In this document: positions 1-13,065 of the stretch, one piece after another | Position numbering within the stretch: position 1 is the first letter of the stretch | How the letters are laid out: each line of letters starts with the position of its first letter | Assembly: GCF_964204645.1 (NCBI RefSeq) | Contig: NC_134031.1 | Span: forward strand, 2,463,001-2,527,000 | Origin: Tubulanus polymorphus | Lineage: Eukaryota > Nemertea > Palaeonemertea > Tubulaniformes > Tubulanidae | Length of the DNA: 64,000 bases | Reading direction: 5' to 3' | Translations under genes and position numbers: made by a program | Notes under the pieces: model-generated | Database searches by the model: none | The model's input: the letters and a program-made list of their open reading frames with translations, nothing else | Told to the model about the DNA's origin: nothing

Positions 1-520
1 TTTTTTATTAATTGTTTTTTTTAAATGTATTTTTTTAAATTATGTTCTATGTATTTTGTACTATTTATTACAATTTACATCATCAGGAATTTTTTATCAG
101 TGAAATTATGGGCTCACTTAAAAAAAGTGCTACAAAATCACCGCTGCACCTAAATAATTGTTTATTATAAAACACCACGATTAGTATGAAAGCCACTCAA
201 CCTTATGATATGGATGACAATGAAAGAAGTCAAAACAGCTATAAACAAAATTAAAACGATCAAAATCATTGCAGGTCATTATTATCATTCCTTTATATCA
301 TTTTACTCCTAGCTATACCTCTCTTATATATACCTCTGTGGATACAATGTACTTAGATATAAGTTTTCATATACCAAGCTATGATTATCTACATGGAAGC
401 TCAATGCTAAAACTCTGTGAAAATCAATATATTAGACTCATTAGTCAAATCGCTTTTATGGGCCTTCAAAAAAATTAATGTCATCAAAAATACATCAACA
501 GTTTGGTATACTTATTATTT

Positions 521-573
521 GTACCAGGGAAGTGTAATGAGTATTGAATCTCATTACACTTCCCTGTTTGTAC
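521..573. repeat. Short inverted repeat (hairpin)
   Basis: The 17-base arm CAGGGAAGTGTAATGAG is followed by an 8-base loop and its exact reverse complement. Outer bases GTAC at both ends extend the symmetry. It may be a tiny MITE remnant or a cruciform-prone site. At about 53 bases it is short for an animal pre-miRNA. Confidence 0.7.
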
Positions 574-1387
574 ATAGAACACTGCCTAGTCTATGTTTTT
601 CTAAACTACGTGATGATATTCGGGGGGCGTAGCCAGTCTATACTAATTGTACTAAAGGCCCGGCCCTTCACTTTTCGGCCAAGGAGTCATTTTCAATATT
701 CAAAGTCCATAAACTTGCTGGGCGAGTTCAGGAGTTCAAACTAATAACGTTCCAACATCCATTTTTGCGTTTAAAAGTTGCAACTGTTTAACTGACTACG
801 CTCTCCCTTTTGAACATTTAGGCTATGCAAATCATTTTCACCCACAGATAATATAAATGAATCACTATTTCTAATATTAATAATCGAATAAAGACTATGA
901 GAGTAATTCATCCTATGAACTATGTCATTATTACAAATTATGCAAAGCTATGTTTAACTGAAGTATGAAGATTATCTGAACTATCCTATCAATATTATAT
1001 CTCAAATTAGGTGTATTTCAACCGACCTACAAGTCGAACTGATCAATACCATGCATTAATGGAGCGCAAATTTTATGAGACTCCAAGAAGGAACTTTAAG
1101 GACTTAAATGACTCATCTGTTTAACAAATCTAAACAGTTTGCCTAATCAATATAAAGAATCAGGAGGATGCCATTTTTTTGAAATATTCAAATATGAATA
1201 GTTCCTTCTCAGGCCCAGAGCCCAAATTACCTAATTTTCATTAATCGACATTTCAACTACTAATCAACTATTTCTTTAGTTTATTCCGCCCCTTCAAATA
1301 GACAGTGAATTTTGTAAACTCATGTTACACATCAGACTGATTTGTAAAAAGGTGATACGTAAAATAAATGAATACTTCACATATTCT

Positions 1388-1480
1388 ACTGTTGTTGCTG
1401 CTCCTGAATAAGGGTTTATAAGATACGCATTGTCTCTGCTGCTCCTGAATAATTGTAATAAGACACGCAATGTCTCTGCT
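1388..1480 (+). repeat. Isolated pair of 41-bp satellite companion units
   Basis: Two diverged copies of the unit that starts GCTGCTCCTGAATAAG and ends in a GCATTGTCT-like motif lie about 2 kb before the main array. Inside the array the same unit separates blocks of the 58-bp satellite. These copies are more diverged than those inside the array and are probably a relic of an older or wider array. Confidence 0.75.
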
Positions 1481-1961
1481 CCATCAATTGTAGAAGAACT
1501 CCATCATTGAACCGATGAACCGATGCTGGCTGAATTTCTCATCTGGACTTCAGCAGTTAAATTCAAGTTGGATTCATTCTGCTGACTGTTCTAATCAGTA
1601 GATTCTAGATGGTTAGTTGATCTTAGTATGGGCTTTATCTCATGTGATTCAGCTGAAAATATCCTGTATTCACACAATATTTCATATAACATTAATCATA
1701 ATAATTTCCATGTAAATCAACTTACCTTTCAAGATTGCTGAGTATCGGCTAGGATTGTCTTAGTTGGTTCATAAGTTAAATTTGTTGGACTCTTCCTTGG
1801 TAGTTGATGAGTTCAATTCAAGTTGTACCTTCTATGATTGCTGGGTTCATTATCGGCGAGGATCTCCTGGTTTTTGAGTTTCGAATCGGCCCCTTCTGTG
1901 CGCTGTTCTCTAATTGGCAGATTTCTGATGATTTGTCGACATCAAGCTCTCGTTTGAGTTG

Positions 1962-2152
1962 GTGTCCCTTACAATCCTACCACACCTGCTGGGAGCGAAA
2001 CTGAAATGGGAAATCGAAGTACAGATATAGTTGTGTGATCGGCGGTCGAGTTTACAGAATTCATTTTCTTTAAACTCAAGCAAATAATTGGAAATTTGGT
2101 TCCAGTTCATTCAAACAATCTTCCAACCAGTCTAAACGGCAAGCGACTGATT
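1962..2152 (+). repeat. Dispersed ~200-bp repeat, copy 1
   Basis: Related copies occur at about 29325-29565 and 32610-32815. Shared landmarks are GTGTCCCTTAC near the start, a GAAATCGAAGTACAGATATAG-like centre (20 bases or fewer conserved in any run), and GGCAAGCGACTGA near the end. No terminal inverted repeat was seen, so a SINE-like origin is possible. The satellite array begins directly after this copy. Confidence 0.65.
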
Positions 2153-3404
2153 GGGGTTAACTTTTTTTCTCTGCCTATTTTAATATCGAGATTTTGGATA
2201 TCTATATTACAAGGTTAACTTTTTTTCTGCCTATTTCAATATATCTAGATTTTGGGGATCTATATAACAAGGTTAATTTTTTTTTGCCTATTTGAATACA
2301 TCTGGATTTTGGATATCTATATTACAAGGATAATTCTTTTTTCTGCCTATTTGAATACATCTAGATTTTGAATATCTATATAACAAAGTTTATTTTTTTT
2401 CTGCCTATTTAAATACAACTGGATTTTGGATATCTATATTTATACAAGGATAATTCTTTTTTCTGCCTATTCCAATACATATAGATTTTGGATATCTATA
2501 TTACAAGGTTAACTTTTTTTCTGCCTATTTGAATACATCTAGATTTTGGATATCTATATTACAAGGTTAAATTTCTTTTCTACCTAATTTATTACATCGA
2601 GATTTTGGATATCTATATTACAAGGTTAACTTTCTTTTCTACCTAATTTATTACATCGAGATTTTGGAAATCTATATTACAAGGTTAACTTTTTTTCTGC
2701 CTATTTCAATACGTCTAGATTTTGGATATCTATATTACAAAGTTTTTTTTTTTCTGCCTATTTAAATACAACTGGATTTTGGATATCTATATTTATACAA
2801 GGATAATTCTTTTTTCTGCCTATTCCAATACATATAGATTTTGGATATCTATATTACAAGGTTAACTTTTTTTCCTGCCTAATTTATTACATCGAGATTT
2901 TGGATATCTATATTACAAGGTTAATTTTTCTTTCTGCCTATTTCAATACATCTAGATTTTGGATATCTATATTACAAGGTTAATTTTTTTTCTGCCTAAT
3001 TTATTACATCGAGATTTTGGATATCTATATTACAAGGTTAACTTTCTTTTCTGCCTAATTTATTACATCGAGATTTTGGATATCTATATTACAAGGTTAA
3101 TTTTTTTTCTGCCTGTTTCAATACATCTAGATTTTGGATATCTATATTACAAGGTTAATTTTTTTTCTGCCTAATTTATTACATCGAGATTTTGGTTATC
3201 TATATTACAAGGTTAATTTTTTTTTCTGCCTATTTCAATACATCTAGGTTTTGGATATCTATATTACAAGGTTAACTTTTTTTCTGCCTAATTTATACAT
3301 CGAGATTTTGGATATCTATATTACAAGGTTAAATTTTTTTCTGCCTTATTTATACATCGAGATTTTGGATATCTATATCACGAGGTTTACTTTTTTTCGT
3401 GCCT

Positions 3405-3640
3405 TGCTGCTCCTGAATAAGTGATTATAAGATGTGCATTGTCTGTGCTGCTCCTGAATAAGTGTTTATAAGATATGCATTGTCTGTGCTGCTCCTTAAT
3501 AAATGTTTATAAGATACGCATTGTCTGTGCTGCTCCTGAAAAAAATTGTTTATAAGATACGCATTGTCTGTGCTGCTCCTGAATAAGTGTTTATAAGATA
3601 CGCATTGTCTCAGCTGCTCCTGCTTAATTGTTTATACATC
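3405..3640 (+). repeat. 41-bp companion unit block 1
   Basis: About five to six tandem copies of the GCTGCTCCTGAATAAG unit, each with a TTTATAAGATACGCATTGTCT-like tail (core ATAAGATACGCATTGTCT). The block breaks the 58-bp array and starts a higher-order duplicated segment. Confidence 0.85.
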
Positions 3641-5760
3641 TGGACATCTGGTATATCTATATTACAAGGTTACCTTTTTTTCTGCCTATTTGAATACATT
3701 GAGATTTTGGATATCTATATTACAAGGTTTATTTTTTTTTCTGCCTATTTCAATACGTCTAGATTTTGGATATCTATATTACAAGGTTAATTTTTTTTTC
3801 TGCCTAATTTATTACATCGAGATTTTGGATATCTATGTTACAAGGTTAACTTTTTTTCTGCCTAATTTATACATCGAGATTTTGGATATCTATATTACAA
3901 GGTTAAATTTTTTTTTTCTGCCTATTTCAATACATCTAGATTTTGGATATCTATATTTATTACGAGGTTAATTTTTTTTCTGCCTAATTTATTACATCGA
4001 GATTTTGGATATCTATATTACAAGGTAAACTTTTTTTCTGCCTATTTCAATACATCTAGATTTTGGATATCTATATTACAAGGTTAATTTTTTTTTTCTG
4101 CCTAATTTATTACATCGAGATTTTGGATATCTATATTACAAGGTTAACTTTTTTTTCTGCCTATTTCAATACATCTAGATTTTGGATATCTATATTACAA
4201 GGTTAATTTTTTTTCTGCCTAATTTATTACATCGAGATTTTGGATTTCTATATTACAAGGTTAACTTTTTTTCTGCCTAATTTATACATCGAGATTTTGG
4301 ATATCTATATTACAAGGTTAATTTTTTTTTCTGCCTATTTCAATACATCTAGATTTTGGATATCTATATTACAAGGTTAATTTTTTTTCTGCCTATTTCA
4401 ATACATCTAGATTTTGGATATCTATATTACAAGGTTAATTTTTTTTTTCTGCCTAATTTATTACATCGAGATTTTGGATATCTATATTACAAGGTTAATT
4501 TTTTTTTCTGCCTATTTCAATACATCTAGATTTTGGATATCTATATTACAAGGTTAACTTTTTTTCTGCCTATTTCAATACATCTAGATTTTGGATATCT
4601 ATATTACAAGGTTAATTTTTTTTTCTGCCTAATTTATTACATCGAGATTTTGGATATCTATATTACAAGGTTTACTTTTTTTCTGCCTAATTTATACATT
4701 GAGATTTTGGATATCTATATTACAAGGTTAACTTTTTTTCTGCCTAATTTATACATCGAGATTTTGGATAGCTATATCACGAGGTTTACTTTTTTCATGC
4801 CTTGCTGCTCCTGAATAAGTGATTATAAGATGTGCATTGTCTGTGCTGCTCCTGAATAAGTGTTTATAAGATACACATTGTCTGTGCTGCTCCTGAATAA
4901 GTGTTTATAAGATACGCATTGTCTCAGCTGCTCCTGCTTAATTGTTTATACATCTGGATATCTGGTATATCTATATTACAAGGTTACCTTTTTTTCTGCC
5001 CATTTGAATACATTTGAGATTTTGGATATCTATATTACGAGGTTAATTTTTTTTTCTGCCTATTTCAATACATCGAGATTTTGGATATCTATATTACAAG
5101 GTTAACTTTTTTTTCTGCCTAATTTATTACATCTAGATTTTGGATATCTATATTGCTTTATAACTTTCCTTTCTGCCTATTTGAATACATCTAGATTTTG
5201 GATCTATATTACAATGTTAACTTCTTTTTTCGGCCTAATTTTATTACATCGAGATTTTGGATATCTATATTACAAGGTTAACTTTTTTTTCTGCCTTTTT
5301 GGATACGTCTAGATTTTGGATATCTATATTACAAGGTTAATTTTTTTTTCTACCTATTTCAATACATCTACATTTTGGATATCTATATTACAAGGTTAAC
5401 TTTCTTTTCTGCCTAATTTATTACATCGAGATTTTGGATATCTATATTACAAGGTTAATTTTTTTTCTGCCTGTTTCAATACAACTAGATTTTGGATATC
5501 TATATTACAAGGTTAATTTTTTTTCTGCCTAATTTATTACATCGAGATTTTGGATATCTATATTACAAGGTTAATTTTTTTTTCTGCCTATTTCAATACA
5601 TCTAGGTTTTGGATATCTATATTACAAGGTTAACTTTTTTTCTGCCTAATTTATACATCGAGATTTTGGATATCTATATTACAAGGTTAAATTTTTTTCT
5701 GCCTTATTTATACATCGAGATTTTGGATATCTATATCACGAGGTTTACTTTTTTTCGTGC

Positions 5761-6000
5761 CTTGCTGCTCCTGAATAAGTGATTATAAGATGTGCATTGT
5801 CTGTGCTGCTCCTGAATAAGTGTTTATAAGATATGCATTGTCTGTGCTGCTCCTTAATAAATGTTTATAAGATACGCATTGTCTGTGCTGCTCCTGAAAA
5901 AAATTGTTTATAAGATACGCATTGTCTGTGCTGCTCCTGAATAAGTGTTTATAAGATACGCATTGTCTCAGCTGCTCCTGCTTAATTGTTTATACATCTG
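5761..6000 (+). repeat. 41-bp companion unit block 3 (copy of block 1)
   Basis: It is essentially identical to the block at 3405-3640 with a 2358-bp shift, including the odd unit with AAAAAAATTG after GCTCCTG. This shows a recent segmental duplication inside the array. Confidence 0.85.
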
Positions 6001-9000
6001 GACATCTGGTATATCTATATTACAAGGTTACCTTTTTTTCTGCCTATTTGAATACATTGAGATTTTGGATATCTATATTACAAGGTTTATTTTTTTTTCT
6101 GCCTATTTCAATACGTCTAGATTTTGGATATCTATATTACAAGGTTAATTTTTTTTTTCTGCCTAATTTATTACATCGAGATTTTGGATATCTATGTTAC
6201 AAGGTTAACTTTTTTTCTGCCTAATTTATACATCGAGATTTTGGATATCTATATTACAAGGTTAAATTTTTTTTTCTGCCTATTTCAATACATCTAGATT
6301 TTGGATATCTATATTACAAGGTTAATTTTTTTTCTGCCTAATTTATTACATCGAGATTTTGGATATCTATATTACAAGGTAAACTTTTTTTCTGCCTATT
6401 TCAATACATCTAGATTTTGGATATCTATATTACAAGGTTAATTTTTTTTTTCTGCCTAATTTATTACATCGAGATTTTGGATTTCTATATTACAAGGTTA
6501 ACTTTTTTTCTGCCTAATTTATACATCGAGATTTTGGATATCTATATTACAAGGTAAACTTTTTTTCTGCCTATTTCAATACATCTAGATTTTGGATATC
6601 TATATTACAAGGTTAATTTTTTTTTTCTGCCTAATTTATTACATCGAGATTTTGGATATCTATATTACAAGGTTAACTTTTTTTTCTGCCTATTTCAATA
6701 CATCTAGATTTTGGATATCTATATTACAAGGTTAATTTTTTTTTTCTGCCTAATTTATTACATCGAGATTTTGGATATCTATATTACAAGGTTAACTTTT
6801 TTTTCTGCCTATTTCAATACATCTAGATTTTGGATATCTATATTACAAGGTTAATTTTTTTTCTGCCTAATTTATTACATCGAGATTTTGGATTTCTATA
6901 TTACAAGGTTAACTTTTTTTCTGCCTAATTTATACATCGAGATTTTGGATATCTATATTACAAGGTTAATTTTTTTTTCTGCCTATTTCAATACATCTAG
7001 ATTTTGGATATCTATATTACAAGGTTAACTTTTTTTCTGCCTATTTCAATACATCTAGATTTTGGATATCTATATTACAAGGTTAATTTTTTTTTTCTGC
7101 CAAATTTATTACATCGAGATTTTGGATATCTATATTACAAGGTTTACTTTTTTTCTGCCTAATTTATACATTGAGATTTTGGATATCTATATTACAAGGT
7201 TAACTTTTTTTTCTGCCTAATTTATACATCGAGATTTTGGATAGCTATATCATGAGGTTTACTTTTTTCATGCCTTGCTGCTCCTGAATAAGTGATTATA
7301 AGATGTGCATTGTCTGTGCTGCTCCTGAATAAGTGTTTATAAGATACGCATTGTCTCAGCTGCTCCTGCTAAATTGTTTATACATCTGGATATCTGGTAT
7401 ATCTACATTACAAGGTTACCTTTTTTTCTGCCCATTTGAATACATTTGAGATTTTGGATATCTATATTACAAGGTTAATTTTTTTTTCTGCCTATTTCAA
7501 TACATCGAGATTTTGGATATCTATATTACAAGGTTAACTTTTTTTTCTGCCTAATTTATTACATCTAGATTTTGGATATCTATATTGCTTTATAACTTTC
7601 CTTTCTGCCTATTTGAATACATCTAGATTTTGGATCTATATTACAATGTTAACTTCTTTTTTCGGCCTAATTTTATTACATCGAGATTTTGGATATCTAT
7701 ATTACAAGGTTAACTTTTTTTTCTGCCTTTTTGGATACGTCTAGATTATGGATATCTATATTACAAGGTTAATTTTTTTTTCTACCTATTTCAATACATC
7801 TAGATTTTGGATATCTATATTACAAGGTTAATTTTTTTTTCTGCCTATTTCAATACATCTAGATTTTGGATATCTATATTACAAGGTTAAATTTTTTTTC
7901 TGCCTAATTTATTACATCGAGATTTTGGATATCTATATTACAAGGTTAACTTTTCTTCTGCCTATTTCAATACATCTAGATTTTGGATATCTATATTACA
8001 AGGTTAATTTTTTTTTTCTGCCTAATTTATTACATCGAGATTTTGGATATCTATATTACAAGGTTAACTTTTTTTCTGCCTAATTTATACATCGAGATTT
8101 TTTGTATAGCTATATCACGAGGTTTACTTTTTTCATGCCTTGCTGCTCCTGAATAAGTGATTATAAGATGTGCATTGTCTGTGCTGCTCCTGAATAAGTG
8201 TTTATAAGATACACATTGTCTGTGCTGCTCCTGAATAAGTGTTTATAAGATACGCATTGTCTCAGCTGCTCCTGCTTAATTGTTTATACATCTGGATATC
8301 TGGTATATCTATATTACAAGGTTACCTTTTTTTCTGCCCATTTGAATACATTTGAGATTTTGGATATCTATATTACAAGGTTAATTTTTTTTTCTGCCTA
8401 TTTCAATACATCGAGATTTTGGATATCTATATTACAAGGTTAACTTTTTTTTCTGCCTAATTTATTACATCTAGATTTTGGATATCTATATTGCTTTATA
8501 ACTTTCTTTTCTGCCTATTTGAATACATCTAGATTTTGGATCTATATTACAATGTTAACTTCTTTTTTCGGCCTAATTTTATTACATCGAGATTTTGGAT
8601 ATCTATATTACAAGGTTAACTTTTTTTTCTGCCTTTTTGAATACGTCTAGATTTTGGATATCTATATTACAAGGTTAACTTTTTTCTGCCTATTTCAATT
8701 CATCGAGATTTAGACATAAGAAACTTTGAATCATTCCCACACCTTGATAAATCCAGAATTCAGCAAAGTCTTTTTAAAGATTCAATAAATCCTTCGCGCA
8801 AGAGCCAGAGTTACACTTCCTGTATTCTTTTAAAATCACACAATATTAATTTATACAATTGTCTTATCAACCCCTATGGTTTAGCTTTGAGCACTTTTGA
8901 GATGAAGATACTGAATTAATCTTCATCGTAGATACCTAATCAGTCATCTAATCTCCTCTATGATTTAAATTATCTGGGACAATATTTTATACGGGGCTTG

Positions 9001-10949
9001 AAATTTCTACACGAGATGAATTTCTGATCCGGAACAAATTTGGATTGATCACTATTTCAAACTGCTAATTTTGCATGAGAGCTTTCGATACCTAGTTTGA
9101 TCCAGAATTCCCCAAAACCTAACTGATTCAACAGATCCTACACATATGTGGCCCAGTTAGACGCAGACGACATTGCACGATACAGTCGTCTCATCCACTG
9201 CACTATTTTTTGAATAATTTTCACTTATATTAATTATATTGAATTGATTTTAATCAATCTTCTAGATATCTAAAGCAATCCGTTAATTAGTAATCATACT
9301 AGCTGCATTTTAATTGTCAGTTGAATTCATCACTATTTGAATTCATCAGAACTTAAGATAAAAGCACATTTTTAGTGGTAAATTAGAAATTCTCATAGCC
9401 AAATTGCTATATAATCTTTATTTCCCTTTTACAGTACACTGTGTATAAGGACCGAAAGACTTTGTTATGACTGGACCTCCCTGGTGCGGTGCGAGTCATG
9501 ATGCTGGAATATAGATTGAAGGAGAGGGGTTAGTAAAAAAGAGCTATTAGCAAGAGGAATAAGACCTAAGTTTAGGATATCCCGTCAAAATAAGGCTTTC
9601 GATCTGACATACACAGTGAAATTGAAATATTCCCCCTTCCAAATTCACGAATGTATTTGTGCACAGATTTGTTTTATCACCCTTCGATTGGAAGTCAATC
9701 TGCGTGAAATGATTTTGGCAATATGTATCAGAACTAATACAGCTGTATGAAGACACAATAGGTTCACTTTAGATACAGAAAAATAAATGTGCTCAGATAC
9801 GCATGCATCAGCTTTAAATGTCCATGGACCTGAATTAAAAATAATTTCATATAACATACTGAATTTACCTTACCGGTAATTGTAGATATCTAAGTAATAC
9901 GTTAATGAGTAATTCAAGCTATATTCTAATTGTCAATTAATAAACTATATCTATTATGCGTCACTTGACACACAGTATGGCTTTTAGATATCATTTGAAT
10001 CAGTAAGGTTTTGGTAAATTTTGGCAATATTGAAGAGCATGACCAGTCGCCGTAAGTACGGCAGTTGGAGATATAAATACTGATCAGTCAAAGAGCCTGA
10101 TTCACTTATCATAAAGATATGCTCAAATATACATACATCAGCTATATCTAAATTGTCAGTTTAATGATATTTATAATGGACCTGTATCACATATATATTA
10201 TTTCATACATAGCAATAAATAGTTTTTGATCTTACATGAAATATTAAATTCATCTTAATTGTAGATATCTAAGCCATTGGTTAATGAGCAATTTTTCCTA
10301 GCTATATATATGATGATTAAAACAAGGCACAGAGTATGGCTCTGGGGAATGACTTGAATTAATTACAGCTTTCTTTATTCTAGATTTATCAAAGTGCTGA
10401 GACCTAATCACAATTTCTAAAAGACCTGCAGTCCATCACTCAATCATTTCGTCCAATATTGTAAATATTCAAGCAATCATTGCCCTAGCTATATTTCAAT
10501 TTACTTTTAACAATATACCGGCCATAGAGCTTCAACAAAGTAGTGCGGAGATGGTGAGCTTGACCAGTGTCTCTATCCTCTCCAGTGCCTATGCATTCTA
10601 CCCCAGAAATATCAACTTAGCTTTATGTATGTATGCATTCCTGTTGCCATGCAGGATGAGACTGCCAGGTTTGGTTGCGGCAGACTTTCGGTGTTTGGTT
10701 CATTCAACATGGAGTCTTTTGTGGGCACTTCTAGTGGGTAGATTTTAGATGGGCCTTTCCGGATTAACCTGAAATGAGTAAAAGAACGATATTCTGTAGT
10801 TACACAATCCTTTCTGTGTCATACATCGTAATTTTCACATGTATCAACTTAACTTTCAATATTGCCGCGTTCAGTGTTCTTTTTTCGCCATCTTCTGTAG
10901 TCGCCTTCAGCATCTTCTTCTTCATCTTGGGAGTCCTGAAATGAAAAAA

Positions 10950-11240
10950 AAAGAGAAGAGCAATGAAAACCTGGTACGGAACAAAAATAATGTCTTTACA
11001 GCTCTCCGTCGCCGGTCACATGCCGAGAACACCAGACAAAGAGCCAGCCAGGAATATACTGCCCTCTACACGCCCTCACACAGAACGCGAAAACCAGGAT
11101 GACAACGCCTCACATTCCCCATCTAACTGCAGGATGTACTGGGCGACGTCAGTAACTGACACACCTGTTAAATTGCACGAAACACAAATAGCGCAGTACA
11201 ACCAGCTTGACCGGGTTGAGATTCAGGATCTCAACTAGCA
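10950..11240 (+). pseudogene. Decayed non-LTR-retrotransposon-like 3' fragment, copy A
   Basis: The frame contains LQLSVAGHMPRTPDKEPARN, then a basic stretch. This resembles the (R)L.FAGH..R motif seen near the C-terminal end of many CR1/RTE-type non-LTR reverse transcriptases. A related fragment lies inverted about 500 bp downstream (11574-11790), and the two share about 150 bases at high similarity. No reverse transcriptase catalytic domain is visible, so this is at most a relic. The assignment rests on the motif only. Confidence 0.45.
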
Positions 11241-11500
11241 CCCAAAAGCGTGACAAGAGACTTCATCCACTGACCGAGGTTGTCACAAGGACACAATGAA
11301 ACTAGCACTCACAAGCCGACGAGAGACTTCATCCACTGACCGAGGTTGTCACAAGGACACAATGAAAACTAGCACTCAAACTAGAAATCAAAGAGCGTGA
11401 CAGTAGAATCATCCCTCAGCCGACTCAGAATACCAGAAACAAAGAGCGTGACAGTAGAATCATCCCTCATCCGGGCGGTCACAAGGACACAATGAATGCT
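11220..11500. repeat. Short tandem repeats between the inverted fragments
   Basis: Two copies of a unit of about 65 bp containing GAGACTTCATCCACTGACCG, followed by two copies of a unit containing AGAGCGTGACAGTAGAATCA. Both sit between the inverted retroelement-like fragments. Confidence 0.7.
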
Positions 11501-11573
11501 AGTAGCGTGACAATCCAGTATAACCGCTCCATTTGTATCCCGCGCAATCCCGCAAATATGCCCGTCATTGACA

Positions 11574-11790
11574 TCACTCAGCACACTTTGTAGATAGGTG
11601 GGGGCAGTGAGGCCTCGTCATCCTGGTTTTCGTGTTCCGTATGAGGGCGTGTAGAGGGCAGAATTTCCTGACCGACTCTTTGTCTGACATCCTCGACACG
11701 TTACCGGCAAAGGAGAGCTGACGCTTTCGGACATTAGTTTTGTTCCAGCAAACGTTGAAATTCGACAGAGAAATCGGCCCTGAAAAATAA
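11574..11790 (-). pseudogene. Decayed non-LTR-retrotransposon-like 3' fragment, copy B (inverted)
   Basis: On the minus strand the frame reads RKRQLSFAGNVSRMSDKESV and then a basic segment. It is homologous to copy A at 10950-11240 but in opposite orientation. The minus-strand open frame extends further upstream (to 12005) with a hydrophobic segment that I do not recognise. I treat that extension as chance. Confidence 0.45.
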
Positions 11791-13065
11791 AACGGATTAA
11801 ACCCTGAAAAATAGAACGCATTAATTAACACGGAACAGTACAGGACAGCACAGAGACGAACAGTAACACATAAAACATAAAGACGTCGTTCCTCAGGAAG
11901 CAGGAACAGGAGCAGGAGCGCAGCGAAAATCGCCAGGAGGAGAATCCACGGTAGCATGTTCACAGTGTGAGTTAGCCGAGGTGAATGGTCTATGCTTATG
12001 TACACCGTGGTCAGCCGGTGACGTATTCAATAGCGCGTATAAATGATATCAACAACTCTGAAAAGCCGCAATTGTGTCTCTATTGTTGAATAGATTTACA
12101 ATGAGAGCTTATAGAAGGTTCCACTGGGTTGAATACGCGCCAGCTATACAATATCGTGGAACTTTAAAGGCCATGATTGCATGAAATAAATGACTTGATT
12201 CCCAACAGCTTCCCTCTCCGAATTTAGCCGCCGCCGTGATTCGACCAGGAGTAAATTAGGCCCCTCAAAGTTGATACTTTGTTTCTCATCCAAACCTCCC
12301 TCGCCGGCGCCGGACATGAGGGCGGGCGAATTTTTTGGTTATGAGATTTTTAGAAATAAGCTTATAAAACAAAAGTGGAAATAAACTCGTATCTTATATA
12401 TTTTCCAGGTAGACGAAGGCGGGAAGTTTTTTCTGTTTAAATCCAAAAATTATTCACTGTGTAGAGGTCTAGAAAATTAGTGAAAAACATCTTAATGTTT
12501 TGAAAAAGTGGATATCTTTATGTCATGAATGTATACATTTACTGGGATTCGAACCAAGCGCCACGTGAATTAATTACCTCCACAATCAAACATTGTAATC
12601 AATTCAAATTCAATTCAATACTTTATTTAGATATTTTGAAGACTTTATATGGTGTATCGTTGACGGGTTGTTTGTGAATTGAACTCGTACATCTTTCGTG
12701 TCAGGGAATGATCTGTCGATGAAGAAAGTCAATTCGGTCAGTATTTTCTTACCTAGAGTCCATGATGAAATATACTCATCAGCTGCTCGTGGTCTTCAGC
12801 AGCAGCAGCAGCAGCCAGGATGGATAAAAAATACCAATCTCCCGCGCTCCCGACTGGCGACTCGACTTAGTGGTTACATTCTCAAGCACTCCTCAAGACA
12901 CCAGTTCTCTGCATTCGTCAGTTTGAGGCTCTACTCAGCAATATCTTAACCAGTTTGCTTTCTCCTCGACCTCACCCTGTCGCAATTAATGTTGATCATG
13001 CAACTTACTCCTCCCTATTCTGAATACCAGTCGTTGTTACGGTTCCGTACAACCAGGAACAACGG

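Larger units (their letters stand above)
1..2159. other. Gene-free AT-rich flank
   Basis: No coding region with family similarity or splice-consistent exons was seen. The stretch holds a short perfect hairpin (521-573), two isolated copies of the 41-bp satellite companion unit (about 1388-1480) and a dispersed-repeat copy at about 1962-2152. The short open frames are low-complexity AT-rich translations. Confidence 0.6.
2160..8700 (+). repeat. Satellite/minisatellite array, ~58-bp unit with higher-order structure
   Basis: About 6.5 kb of head-to-tail copies of a unit starting GATTTTGGATATCTATATTA, then CAAGGTTAA, a run of 6-10 T, and CTGCCT. Two main subtypes differ in the last third: one ends CTATTTCAATACATCTA, the other CTAATTTATTACATCGA, and they often alternate. 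Five blocks of a second unit of about 41 bp (start GCTGCTCCTGAATAAG) interrupt the array at about 3405-3640, 4801-4945, 5761-6000, 7276-7375 and 8140-8290. A near-identical segment recurs with a 2358-bp shift (about 3030-4200 and 5390-6560). A second segment recurs near 4801, 7276 and 8140. Frames that stay open here are products of the repeat and not genes. Confidence 0.95.

Noticed and set aside
519-575. microRNA precursor at the short hairpin
   Set aside because: The arms are perfect and the total length is only about 53 bases, shorter than usual animal precursors. No supporting conservation data.
2959-6148. Open frames of 67-93 codons inside the satellite (repeated YLYYKVNFF-like peptides)
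   Set aside because: They are translations of the tandem unit, repeat exactly with it, and show no start context or family similarity.
2160-8700. CRISPR-like array of regular repeats
   Set aside because: Repeats are directly adjacent without unique spacers, the DNA is animal, and no cas genes are present. It is a satellite array.
11574-12005. 143-codon minus-strand frame with a hydrophobic N-terminal part
   Set aside because: Its C-terminal part is the retroelement-like relic. The hydrophobic part is low-confidence chance sequence with no homologue recognised.
12698-12949. 83-codon frame with a Gln run
   Set aside because: The Gln run comes from a CAG microsatellite. No domain and no splice partners were seen.
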